Shown: one piece after another, positions 1 to 7,128 of the stretch
Layout: every line of letters begins with the position of its first letter
How positions within the stretch are numbered: the stretch's first letter is position 1
Origin: a virus
Strand: one strand, 5' to 3'
IMG/VR virus record: IMGVR_UViG_3300002141_000083
Coordinates: 1-23,980 of that record
Length of the DNA: 23,980 nt
Position numbers and translations under genes: made by a program
The notes under the pieces: model-generated
Database searches by the model: none
What the model saw: only the letters and a program-made list of their open reading frames with translations
Told to the model about the DNA's origin: nothing

Positions 1-759
1 TGTGAGTTCTTAGTATTTGATGAAACTTTAATTAATAGTATTAAGCTAGCAGGCATGTCCGGAATTGACCCTATTATAAAAATGGGGCAGTGTCGCTGGT
101 ACAAGAAAATTAATCCTAAAAACACTTATCTAATTTCACTTGATCCTAGCCTAGGAACAGGAAGTGATCCGGCTGCAATTCAAATTGTAGAATTACCTAG
201 TTTAGAACAGGTGGGTGAATGGCAACATAATTTAACTCCGATACAAGGGCAGGTTAGAATCTTGCGAGATATATGTACCTTTATAAATCAAGAATTTAAC
301 AAAAAAGGCGTAACACTTAGCCTTTATTATAGTGTAGAAAATAACAGCGTTGGTGAAGCTGCCTTGGTTGCAATTAATGAGATTGGGGAAGAAAGTATTC
401 CGGGATTATTCCTAAGTGAACCAATACGCAAGGGACACGTACGCAGATACCGTAAGGGATTTTATACAACACACGGCAGTAAACTTAGTGTATGTGCTAA
501 ACTAAAACATCTAATTGAAAGTAACCGCTTAAAAATTAATAGTAAACCCTTAGTAAGTGAGTTAAAAACTTATGTTGCAAAAGGGCTGGGATTTGAAGGA
601 AAAGTAGGATCACACGACGACCTAGTTAGCAGTATGTTACTCGCAGTACGCATGATGATGGTTCTACAGGATTGGGATCCGGCAATTTATGACAAAATGC
701 GTGAAGAACGCGAAGATGAGTGGATCATGCCCATGCCAATATATGTCAACTCTTTTTAA
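1..759 (+). CDS. gp17: Large terminase subunit, C-terminal nuclease part (5' partial)
   Basis: This is the 3' end of the DNA-packaging motor gene. The reading frame is open from base 1, so the ATG at 55 is internal and the ATPase half lies outside the window. The 252 visible residues match the RNase H-like nuclease domain of T4 gp17, which cuts concatemeric DNA at the portal. An acidic residue sits in LDPSLGTGSD (about residue 48), a second in the YYSVENN strand (E113), and an HDD motif near residues 205-207 is followed by a hydrophobic helix; these fit the family's metal-binding acids. The protein ends in a Met/Pro-rich tail just before a late-promoter-like box. The next gene is not the tail sheath gene that follows gp17 in T4. 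The family call is firm; the exact catalytic residues are inferred from motif position. Confidence 0.9.
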   Translation, partial: CEFLVFDETLINSIKLAGMSGIDPIIKMGQCRWYKKINPKNTYLISLDPSLGTGSDPAAIQIVELPSLEQVGEWQHNLTPIQGQVRILRDICTFINQEFNKKGVTLSLYYSVENNSVGEAALVAINEIGEESIPGLFLSEPIRKGHVRRYRKGFYTTHGSKLSVCAKLKHLIESNRLKINSKPLVSELKTYVAKGLGFEGKVGSHDDLVSSMLLAVRMMMVLQDWDPAIYDKMREEREDEWIMPMPIYVNSF

Positions 760-765
760 TAAATA
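758..765 (+). promoter_or_regulatory. Late-promoter-like box AATAAATA
   Basis: An exact match to NATAAATA, the late promoter box of T4 (TATAAATA) and cyanophages. It overlaps the terminase stop codon and ends 5 nt before the ATG at 771. With T4 spacing, transcription would begin at or next to that ATG, giving a leaderless mRNA. No Shine-Dalgarno is present. Confidence 0.6.
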
Positions 766-770
766 ACATT

Positions 771-3035
771 ATGAAAGCTATTCAAATAATCAGCCAAGAC
801 CTGTTTGACAAAGTTCGCAGTCGTTTCTCTAAGTTAGAAATGGGCGACGAAACAGGTGCAGTAACTATTGACTCCGCAGAAGCAAGGTTTTTTGATTTTG
901 ATTTTGTTATTGAGGGCAATAACTTAGGGCGGGTAAGTATTAGCTTAAACGAATTAGGTAGTCTAAAAGTATACTATAGCCAAGGTATAACAGAAAATCA
1001 AGACGACCTTGCAAAACAGGAATGGTACAAGTTCCTTAAAGAAATGCGTTTCTTTTCTATGCGTAGATTGCTAAGATTTGACACGCGAGATATTGCTAAA
1101 ACAAATCTTGATAAAAACGATTTTCAACACTTGGCCAAAACACAAGCTCCCAAGGAATTAAACATGCCAGCGACAACCAACGAATCCAAATGGAATCAAA
1201 AAAGTACTAAGAAAACTAGTCGTGCTGTTCGTGGCGCAACAGAAGTTATTGTTCGTCACGCTCACGCAGTCGATGAAGAATATGCAGGTAGTAGAAGTCA
1301 ACGAAAAAATATCAAGGCAATTTTTATTCAAAATAGAGACGGTGAGCGTTATAAGTATCCGTTCATACATCCGGCAGGCGCATTTGCTATGGCACAACAT
1401 GTGGACCACGGCGGTGTACCACACGATCCGGCGGGCAAGGCAATCATTAGAATGAGTGAGCAAATTGCTCAATTACAAGAATTCCAAAGACAGGTACAGC
1501 ATACAAGTTTACACGACGATGCTATGGGAATAACAGAAAGGGCCGTAGGCCGACTACAGGAATTAAAAGCGAAAATTGAAGCATTGGGTAAGCGCCATCA
1601 TTATGAATCATGGGCGGCCGATGTTAATGAAACTGAAGCACCAATGTTAGGTGAACTAGATCCAGTAACTCTTGAAACATACAAACAAAAATTTACACAG
1701 TCTAATTTTAAAGAAGAACTTGCAAATTATTTTCCATTGATACATAGTATCATGCAAGAAACAAATACAATAGAATTAGAAGACTATGTAGGTGAAGGTA
1801 GTGCCGACAAGCCGGAAGATCAAGATCAAGATGCTGACGACAAGCGTTGGGACGACATGGACGAAGACCGTACAGAAACTAAAGACAAAGACGGAAATGT
1901 TACAAGCTGGATGGAAAAGGGCGAATGGAAGAAAGCTGAAAAGAAAGACGGACGCGGCAAAGTTACTAACCTAAGCGATAAAGCCCGCCGCGAAACTGAA
2001 AAGATGGCAAAATCCCCAGCAGAGTCGATTGAATATTTTGAAGAATGGGCAGATGCAACAGAGCAAGGCAAACTAGCAGACGACGAAATTGAAGAACTGA
2101 AACAAGCAATCACAGATACAAAAGAATTAAAATTAGGTCCAGATGGTCAAATAGCATGGCAATTTTTTAATAACTTTGGATTGACTGACCCCGACCTTGA
2201 AGATAAATTTAAGGCGGCCGCAGAAGTAGATCCAGAAACAGCTCCACTAGAAGTATTTAAATTATGGGCAGACGATAACTATCCCGAACTAACTGTGGCA
2301 TTAGGTATGAGTGGAGAAGCAGAACCAGAAGCTGGCGCTGAAGAACCCCCAGCTGAAGAACCAGCCGCTCCAGAAGCGGGTGCAGAACAACCAACTGCCG
2401 AAGATGAAGAACAGACTGGGGCAATGCCAACCCGCGAAGGCATTGTCAAAGAAGTTGCCAAGATTGTTAAGAGTTTTTATAACGCAGACAATCCAACTGT
2501 TGGACCATTTCGTGGTACAGAAAACATCGCACTTGACTGCAAAAAACAAGTTACAGAAAAATTTGGTGACAAAGCAGGTGAATTTGCTGAAGGTATTGCA
2601 GGACAGTTTATTGAAAAACTTACAACCGAATGGCATCAAAAGCATGGCAATGTAGGCGATGATGGATTAGCAAGATTAAAAGAACTTGTTCAAAGCATTA
2701 AAGGTCGAGTAGAAGGTATAGGTGGGGCTGTAGTAGGCGGAGTAGGCGGGGCATTATTAACTAAAACACCAAGCGGAGCAATGGCCGGGGCAGAGTTAGG
2801 TAGTAATGTGCAAGACTATTTTGCTAAAGAAAAAGAAGATAAAGAAGAAGATAATTGGCATCCATCAAAACATATAACTGATCCGCAAAAGAAAAAAGAA
2901 CTTGCACCGCACGATAAAGATGTAGAGCGTAGAAGTTACAAAGATCGTGCCGACTATCTAACCAAAGGTGGTGTTCCTAGAGCAGAAAACGCAGAAATGG
3001 AAAGTATTTTAAAATTAGCTGGTTTGGCAAAATAA
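771..3035 (+). CDS. Large acidic phage protein of unknown function, 754 aa
   Basis: I cannot assign a function. The frame is open from 720, but the ATG at 771 is preferred: it lies 5 nt after a late-promoter box and does not overlap terminase. Residues 1-130 form a mixed N-terminal domain. Residues 135-245 are basic and His-rich (VRHAHAVDEEYAG, MAQHVDHGGVPHDP) and resemble a well-conserved block of aquatic T4-like phage proteins. From about 350 it is highly charged, followed by a Glu/Pro/Ala-rich linker near 520-560. A glycine-zipper-like stretch (VGGVGGALL) lies near 655-695, and the extreme C-terminus reads ESILKLAGLAK. Position after terminase and the late-type promoter suggest a virion-associated or assembly protein; this is inference. 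Several antisense frames in this gene are artefacts of its codon bias. Confidence 0.8.
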   Translation: MKAIQIISQDLFDKVRSRFSKLEMGDETGAVTIDSAEARFFDFDFVIEGNNLGRVSISLNELGSLKVYYSQGITENQDDLAKQEWYKFLKEMRFFSMRRLLRFDTRDIAKTNLDKNDFQHLAKTQAPKELNMPATTNESKWNQKSTKKTSRAVRGATEVIVRHAHAVDEEYAGSRSQRKNIKAIFIQNRDGERYKYPFIHPAGAFAMAQHVDHGGVPHDPAGKAIIRMSEQIAQLQEFQRQVQHTSLHDDAMGITERAVGRLQELKAKIEALGKRHHYESWAADVNETEAPMLGELDPVTLETYKQKFTQSNFKEELANYFPLIHSIMQETNTIELEDYVGEGSADKPEDQDQDADDKRWDDMDEDRTETKDKDGNVTSWMEKGEWKKAEKKDGRGKVTNLSDKARRETEKMAKSPAESIEYFEEWADATEQGKLADDEIEELKQAITDTKELKLGPDGQIAWQFFNNFGLTDPDLEDKFKAAAEVDPETAPLEVFKLWADDNYPELTVALGMSGEAEPEAGAEEPPAEEPAAPEAGAEQPTAEDEEQTGAMPTREGIVKEVAKIVKSFYNADNPTVGPFRGTENIALDCKKQVTEKFGDKAGEFAEGIAGQFIEKLTTEWHQKHGNVGDDGLARLKELVQSIKGRVEGIGGAVVGGVGGALLTKTPSGAMAGAELGSNVQDYFAKEKEDKEEDNWHPSKHITDPQKKKELAPHDKDVERRSYKDRADYLTKGGVPRAENAEMESILKLAGLAK

Positions 3036-3045
3036 ACCATATTAT

Positions 3046-3064
3046 TGCAATCTTTTAGGTTGCA
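3046..3064 (+). other. Small hairpin downstream of the 754-aa gene
   Basis: TGCAATC and GGTTGCA pair over 7 bp (one G-T pair) around a 5-nt loop. There is no T-run after it, so it is not a simple terminator. It may protect the 3' end of the upstream mRNA. Its role is unproven. Confidence 0.4.
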
Positions 3065-3066
3065 TG

Positions 3067-3074
3067 TATAAATA
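3067..3074 (+). promoter_or_regulatory. Late-promoter-like box TATAAATA upstream of gp32
   Basis: The only intergenic copy in the window that matches the T4 late consensus TATAAATA exactly. It lies 89 nt before the gp32 ATG, directly in front of an intrinsic terminator. A transcript starting about 6 nt downstream would run straight into the terminator stem. Confidence 0.5.
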
Positions 3075-3076
3075 GA

Positions 3077-3115
3077 TGTGTGTATACTTAACCGTATGCA
3101 CACATTTTTCTTTTT
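3077..3115 (+). terminator. Intrinsic terminator between the 754-aa gene and gp32
   Basis: An 11-bp stem (TGTGTGTATAC at 3077-3087 with GTATGCACACA at 3094-3104, one G-T pair) encloses a 6-nt loop. It is followed by TTTTTCTTTTT at 3105-3115. It separates the terminase-side genes from the recombination block. Confidence 0.85.
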
Positions 3116-3163
3116 AGTCAGTTGGCTTTAAAGAAGAGGCATATTAAACAAGGAGAAATCATT

Positions 3164-4153
3164 ATGGCCACTTTAGCAGAAATTCGCGCAAAACTTCAAG
3201 CATCATCTCAAAACAACACCGGCGGCGCAACTGGTGGAGACAACGCAATTTATCCCCATTGGAACATGCCGGAAGGCTCGAATACTTCAATTCGTTTCCT
3301 ACCAGATGGTGATTCTAAAAATACTTTTTTCTGGATTGAACGAGCAATGATTCGATTGCCATTCGCCGGTATTAAAGGTGAAACAAACAGTAAACCAACA
3401 CAGGTACAAGTTCCATGTATGGAAATGTGGGGCGAAACTTGTCCAGTTCTAACAGAAGTCCGTCCTTGGTTTAAGGATAAGAGTCTCGAAGAAATGGGTC
3501 GTAAGTATTGGAAAAAGAAGTCTTACTTGTTCCAAGGGTTTGTTGTTGACAGCAAACTACAAGAAGATAAGACTCCGGAAAATCCAATCCGTAGATTTAT
3601 CATTGGTAGCCAAATTTTTAACATCGTTAAGAATGCTTTGATGGACGCAGAAATTGAAGAATTGCCAACCGACTATGTTCGCGGGCTAGACTTCAAAATC
3701 ACTAAGACATCTAAAGGTGGCTATGCTGACTATTCTACCAGCACATGGGCTCGTCGAGAGCGTGCCTTGAGCGAAGCAGAAAATGCGGCTATTGCACAGC
3801 ACGGGCTATACAGCCTAGGTGACTTCTTGCCCAAGAAGCCAGGTCCAGTTGAAATCAAAGTTATAGCTGAAATGTTTGCGGCATCCGTTGACGGAGAAGC
3901 ATATGACGGAGCCCGGTGGGGTCAATATTTTAAGCCAGCAGGCTTTAATAGTGGCAATAGTTCATCAAACACACCGGCAAGCGCACCTGCGCTAAAGGCA
4001 ACTCCGGCACCACAAGCATCTGCTCCTGCAGACAATGATGCTCCGTTTGATGCTGATCCGGCTCCTGCACCAGCAGAATCTACCCCAGCAAATGGTGACG
4101 CAGGCAGTCGTGCTGCCGACATCATTGCGATGATTCGCAATCGTAACAAGTAA
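3164..4153 (+). CDS. gp32: Single-stranded DNA-binding protein, gp32 family
   Basis: A T4 gp32-type protein that coats ssDNA and coordinates UvsX, UvsY, polymerase and helicase loading. The ATG at 3164 is chosen over an upstream TTG because AAGGAG lies at a proper distance (3150-3155). The core carries the family pattern: IRFLPDGD near residue 43, a Cys region VPCMEMWGETCPV (C85, C93), and the aromatic/basic block that follows. Only two cysteines occur in the whole 329-residue protein, whereas T4 gp32 binds zinc through three Cys and one His. After residue ~265 comes a Ala/Pro/Ser linker with a short acidic patch (DNDAPFDADP), but the last ten residues end in RNRNK, unlike the acidic tip of T4 gp32. 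It lies directly before uvsX, behind a terminator and a 60-nt leader. Confidence 0.85.
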   Translation: MATLAEIRAKLQASSQNNTGGATGGDNAIYPHWNMPEGSNTSIRFLPDGDSKNTFFWIERAMIRLPFAGIKGETNSKPTQVQVPCMEMWGETCPVLTEVRPWFKDKSLEEMGRKYWKKKSYLFQGFVVDSKLQEDKTPENPIRRFIIGSQIFNIVKNALMDAEIEELPTDYVRGLDFKITKTSKGGYADYSTSTWARRERALSEAENAAIAQHGLYSLGDFLPKKPGPVEIKVIAEMFAASVDGEAYDGARWGQYFKPAGFNSGNSSSNTPASAPALKATPAPQASAPADNDAPFDADPAPAPAESTPANGDAGSRAADIIAMIRNRNK

Positions 4154-4167
4154 TAAGGGGATAGAGA

Positions 4168-5226
4168 ATGGGAAAAGCCTTTGATATTTCAAAGTTTCGT
4201 AAATCCATCACCAAGTCGATCGATGGCCTAGGTGTTGGATTTAACGATCCTACAGACTGGATATCAACAGGTAACTATGCCCTAAATTACCTTATCAGCG
4301 GAGACTTCTTCAAAGGAGTTCCGCTTGGTAAGGTAACGGTGTTTGCCGGAGAATCCGGTGCAGGCAAATCATATGTCTGCGCTGGAAACATCATCCGTCA
4401 CGCACAGGAACAGGGAATTTATGTTATCCTAGTTGACAGTGAAAATGCTCTAGATGAAGCATGGTTACATGCTTTGGATGTTGATACCAGTGAGCAAAAA
4501 CTTCTTAAACTTAACATGGCTATGATCGATGATGTGGCCAAAACTATCAGTGAGTTTATGAAAGAGTATAAACTAATGGCCGAAGAAGATCGTCCAAAAG
4601 TTTTGTTCGTAATTGATAGTTTAGGCATGTTACTAACTCCGACTGATGTAAATCAGTTTGAAGCAGGCGAGATGAAAGGTGATATGGGCCGCAAGCCCAA
4701 AGCACTTACAAGTCTTGTTCGTAACTGTGTCAATATGTTTGGTTCTTGGAATGTTGGACTAGTTTGTACCAATCATACATACGCAAGTCAAGACATGTTT
4801 GATCCTGATGACAAAATTAGTGGCGGCCAAGGCTTCATATATGCATCATCAATTGTCGTTGCCATGAAGAAGTTGAAACTTAAAATTGATGCTGATGGCA
4901 ACAAAGTAACTTCGGTTCTAGGAATTCGTTCTGCATGTAAAATTATGAAGACACGATATGCCAAACCGTTTGAAAGTGTTCAAGTTGAAATCCCTTATTC
5001 AACAGGCATGAGTCCTACCTCTGGACTGCTTGACATGTTTGAGAAGATGGGTGTATTATCTAAAGTAGGCAATAAACTTGCTTATACCAGCAAAGGAACC
5101 GGTGAGATTATCGCTGAATTTAGAAAAGGCTGGACAGAAGATAAATTAATGAAGATCATGGCAGAATGGGATGCCAGTGCAGTAGTAACTACATCTACTC
5201 TAATTGAAGAAATTGAGGAAGAATAA
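4168..5226 (+). CDS. uvsX: UvsX, RecA-like recombinase
   Basis: Phage RecA/Rad51-family strand-exchange ATPase of 352 residues, close to the T4 length (about 390). Walker A GESGAGKS lies at 61-68 and Walker B VLFVID at 145-150. The sequence LVDSENALDEAW (88-99) and the NHTYAS region with GGQGFIYASS are typical of UvsX. The C-terminal tail is acidic (IEEIEEE), as in RecA-family proteins. The start at 4168 is supported by AAGGGG at 4155-4160. It sits 14 nt after gp32, so the two are probably co-transcribed, and it is followed within 1 nt by a small acidic ORF and then by uvsY. This is the central enzyme of T4-type recombination-dependent replication. Confidence 0.95.
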   Translation: MGKAFDISKFRKSITKSIDGLGVGFNDPTDWISTGNYALNYLISGDFFKGVPLGKVTVFAGESGAGKSYVCAGNIIRHAQEQGIYVILVDSENALDEAWLHALDVDTSEQKLLKLNMAMIDDVAKTISEFMKEYKLMAEEDRPKVLFVIDSLGMLLTPTDVNQFEAGEMKGDMGRKPKALTSLVRNCVNMFGSWNVGLVCTNHTYASQDMFDPDDKISGGQGFIYASSIVVAMKKLKLKIDADGNKVTSVLGIRSACKIMKTRYAKPFESVQVEIPYSTGMSPTSGLLDMFEKMGVLSKVGNKLAYTSKGTGEIIAEFRKGWTEDKLMKIMAEWDASAVVTTSTLIEEIEEE

Positions 5227-5227
5227 A

Positions 5228-5482
5228 ATGGATGAAGATTTAATCGTTGAAGTTTGGGATATATTTCGAGAGTATATTCCAGATAAAAATAAAGAAACTG
5301 CGGCAAGTCATTACATCGATATGCTACTAGGTAAAGATGTTGATCCTGAGACTTTAAAAGGTCTGCTAGGGTATGATCCTAACCTTGATGACGCTATTAA
5401 CCTAGCTATTCAAGATGAGGTCGAAGATGATGCCGACGAGTACGACGAAGATGGTTGGGATCAAAACAAAGACGAGGAGTAA
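5228..5482 (+). CDS. Small acidic protein between uvsX and uvsY, 84 aa
   Basis: Not recognised. The 84 residues begin with a predicted helical part (DLIVEVWDIFREYIP, SHYIDMLLGK) and a GLLGYDPNLDDAI segment; the tail is almost entirely Asp/Glu. The ATG at 5228 follows the uvsX stop by one base. The frame runs upstream into uvsX, but those codons overlap conserved uvsX sequence and are not needed. Its position in the uvsX-uvsY operon suggests an accessory role in recombination, perhaps binding a basic partner through the acidic tail; that is inference. Next gene starts 3 nt after its stop. Confidence 0.75.
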   Translation: MDEDLIVEVWDIFREYIPDKNKETAASHYIDMLLGKDVDPETLKGLLGYDPNLDDAINLAIQDEVEDDADEYDEDGWDQNKDEE

Positions 5483-5485
5483 TCT

Positions 5486-5941
5486 ATGTCTTGGTATGCT
5501 AAAGTCTCAAAGGACATAGCACACCTTCCTAGTTGTTTAGATCACTACTACAACGAAATCGAAAGTGCAAGAGCAGAAGTCAAGATACACGGAAGTGTTG
5601 AAAAGGCTTCTGCTTCACTTCCGGGTATTGTAGAACAAAGATTTAATCAGCTTCAGGAAATTGAAGCTATCCTTGAATATCTCAATATCGAATTGAGAAG
5701 AACTAGATCCAAAGCCTTTAAGAAATATTTGGAAAGCTATCAGCGAGCGTTAAGCTCTAGAGATGTTGAAAAATATGTAGATGGTGAAGCCGATGTTGTT
5801 GATATGGAAAAGATCATCAACGAGTTTGCTATGTTGCGAAATCAATGGCTTGGAATTATCAAAGGTCTTGATATCAAACAATGGCAGTTAAGCAACATCA
5901 TTAAATTAAGGGCAGCAGGTCTTGAAGATATTTCTATCTGA
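5486..5941 (+). CDS. uvsY: UvsY-like recombination mediator
   Basis: A 151-residue, mostly helical protein resembling T4 UvsY (137 aa), which loads UvsX onto gp32-coated ssDNA. Similarity rests on the size, the LRRTRSKAFKKYLESYQRAL basic helix (about 70-89), the VDMEKIINEF...LRNQW segment and the final helix ...IKLRAAGLEDISI, together with its place after uvsX. The start at 5486 is supported by GAGGAG at 5474-5479. It lies 14 nt before the next gene, and its last codons contain a possible -35 element for that gene. UvsY proteins diverge strongly, so this is less certain than uvsX. Confidence 0.7.
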   Translation: MSWYAKVSKDIAHLPSCLDHYYNEIESARAEVKIHGSVEKASASLPGIVEQRFNQLQEIEAILEYLNIELRRTRSKAFKKYLESYQRALSSRDVEKYVDGEADVVDMEKIINEFAMLRNQWLGIIKGLDIKQWQLSNIIKLRAAGLEDISI

Positions 5942-5950
5942 TGTTATAAT
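5922..5950 (+). promoter_or_regulatory. Sigma70-type promoter with extended -10
   Basis: TTGAAG at 5922-5927, a 17-nt spacer and TGTTATAAT ending at 5950 form an extended -10 promoter. It fits host RNA polymerase. The predicted start point falls at the next gene's ATG (5956), which has no Shine-Dalgarno. It could drive the HARP-like gene and uvsW. Confidence 0.45.
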
Positions 5951-5955
5951 TAATC

Positions 5956-7128
5956 ATGCATATTGAAGATCTCATTATTTCTTTAATTTTATCAAGGATT
6001 CCACTTAATCAGTGGGATTCAAAATTGATAAGCAGTTTCTACGACCAAATTACTAGGGGATCTGGCCTAACAGAAAAGCAGGGTGCTCTAGCAGTTAAGA
6101 TACTCAAGCGACATAGCAACGCATTAACAAACACTATTTGTAAAGATGTTACTCCCTTCCTAGAAAATCCAATTTATAAATTATCTATTCGTAAACTAAA
6201 CAACGAAAAGAAACTTTCAATTACCCCAGACGATACCTATGGTCAAAATATCCGTGCGGTATTTCCTTTCAATGAAGGACTAGTAGCAAGTATTAGAAAG
6301 TATAAAGAAGATTCAAACACTTTTGCAGTTTGGAATAAAGAAGAAAAATGTTGGATATTTCCCTTGTCCGAATCGGCTATTATGTTTCTATCTTCTCTTG
6401 AGGGATTTGATACAGATAATACTTTTCAAAATTATATTTCTCAAATAAAAGAAATACGGGACAACTTAGAAAATTACTTTCCTATTCTAGTAATGGAAGA
6501 AGGAAAACCAGTGTTAAAAAATTGCCACCGAAACTGTCCACCACTAGTGTCCACTGGTATATTAGAAGCAGTGTTCGAAGCGAGATTGCGAGGTGTGAGT
6601 ATATGGGATGAAGAAATTGACACCTACATTGAAAACGATGTTGATTCTATAACTAGAGATTTTCTAAAAACTTCCCCAGATTCTAAATTTCTAGTAAACT
6701 CAGACAACCACTCGATGTCGGTAATGTCAACAATTATAAAGAATCTATCACCTACTATAGCAGTGATCCCGGGCGGCGCCGAGTTAACTAAATTATCGCA
6801 AGCAGTTGAATTTTTCCACAACTGCGGTATTAGCAACGAACAAATGAGTGTTATGTTTAGATTAGATTCGGACAATGGTAAAGAATTTAATTGTTTTGTA
6901 AAAGATAACCAATACAACGCACCAATTACAGAAGATACTAAAGTAGTATTTGTCAGCAGTAAGTTACCGAAACCCGTAGTTAAATCTGGAATAAAATTCA
7001 ATTCTGTTGTTAATATGGGTTACATGAATGTGCATTATACAATGCAACAATATCTTGATAAACACGCAAATTTAGTGTATTATACTAAAGATAACCATAC
7101 AAGGAACTTTACCATTGGCATCATGTAA
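5956..7128 (+). CDS. HARP-like domain protein next to uvsW
   Basis: A 390-residue protein without Walker motifs. Residues about 98-147 (NIRAVFPFNEGLVASIRKY, then FAVWNKEEKCWIFPLSES) resemble the HARP domain of SMARCAL1-type annealing helicases and the N-terminal region of some phage SNF2 helicases: a short strand, a helix, and a 'W-x-W-PL' style ending. The rest is unassigned; residues 245-370 alternate strands and helices (PTIAVIPGGAEL, TKVVFVSSKLPKP) in a helicase-like or Rossmann-like way. Its 3' end overlaps the start of uvsW by 14 nt. Together they may act as one branched-DNA processing unit, with this protein as the structure-recognition subunit; that is inference from domain resemblance and position. 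No Shine-Dalgarno is visible before the ATG. Confidence 0.75.
   Translation: MHIEDLIISLILSRIPLNQWDSKLISSFYDQITRGSGLTEKQGALAVKILKRHSNALTNTICKDVTPFLENPIYKLSIRKLNNEKKLSITPDDTYGQNIRAVFPFNEGLVASIRKYKEDSNTFAVWNKEEKCWIFPLSESAIMFLSSLEGFDTDNTFQNYISQIKEIRDNLENYFPILVMEEGKPVLKNCHRNCPPLVSTGILEAVFEARLRGVSIWDEEIDTYIENDVDSITRDFLKTSPDSKFLVNSDNHSMSVMSTIIKNLSPTIAVIPGGAELTKLSQAVEFFHNCGISNEQMSVMFRLDSDNGKEFNCFVKDNQYNAPITEDTKVVFVSSKLPKPVVKSGIKFNSVVNMGYMNVHYTMQQYLDKHANLVYYTKDNHTRNFTIGIM

Noticed and set aside
55-759. ATG at 55 as the start of a separate nuclease gene
   Set aside because: The same frame is open to base 1 and continues terminase-like sequence, so the gene enters from outside the window.
1158-3000. 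Several long antisense and out-of-frame ORFs in the 754-aa gene (for example 1158-1472 minus, 2301-2645 minus, 2311-2655 plus)
   Set aside because: They are shadows of biased codon use: low-complexity or Cys/Phe/Ser-rich products, no ribosome-binding sites, and they overlap a much better frame.
6624-7001. Minus-strand ORF of 125 codons across the HARP-like gene
   Set aside because: No promoter or Shine-Dalgarno, and the plus-strand frame has clear domain resemblance over and around it.
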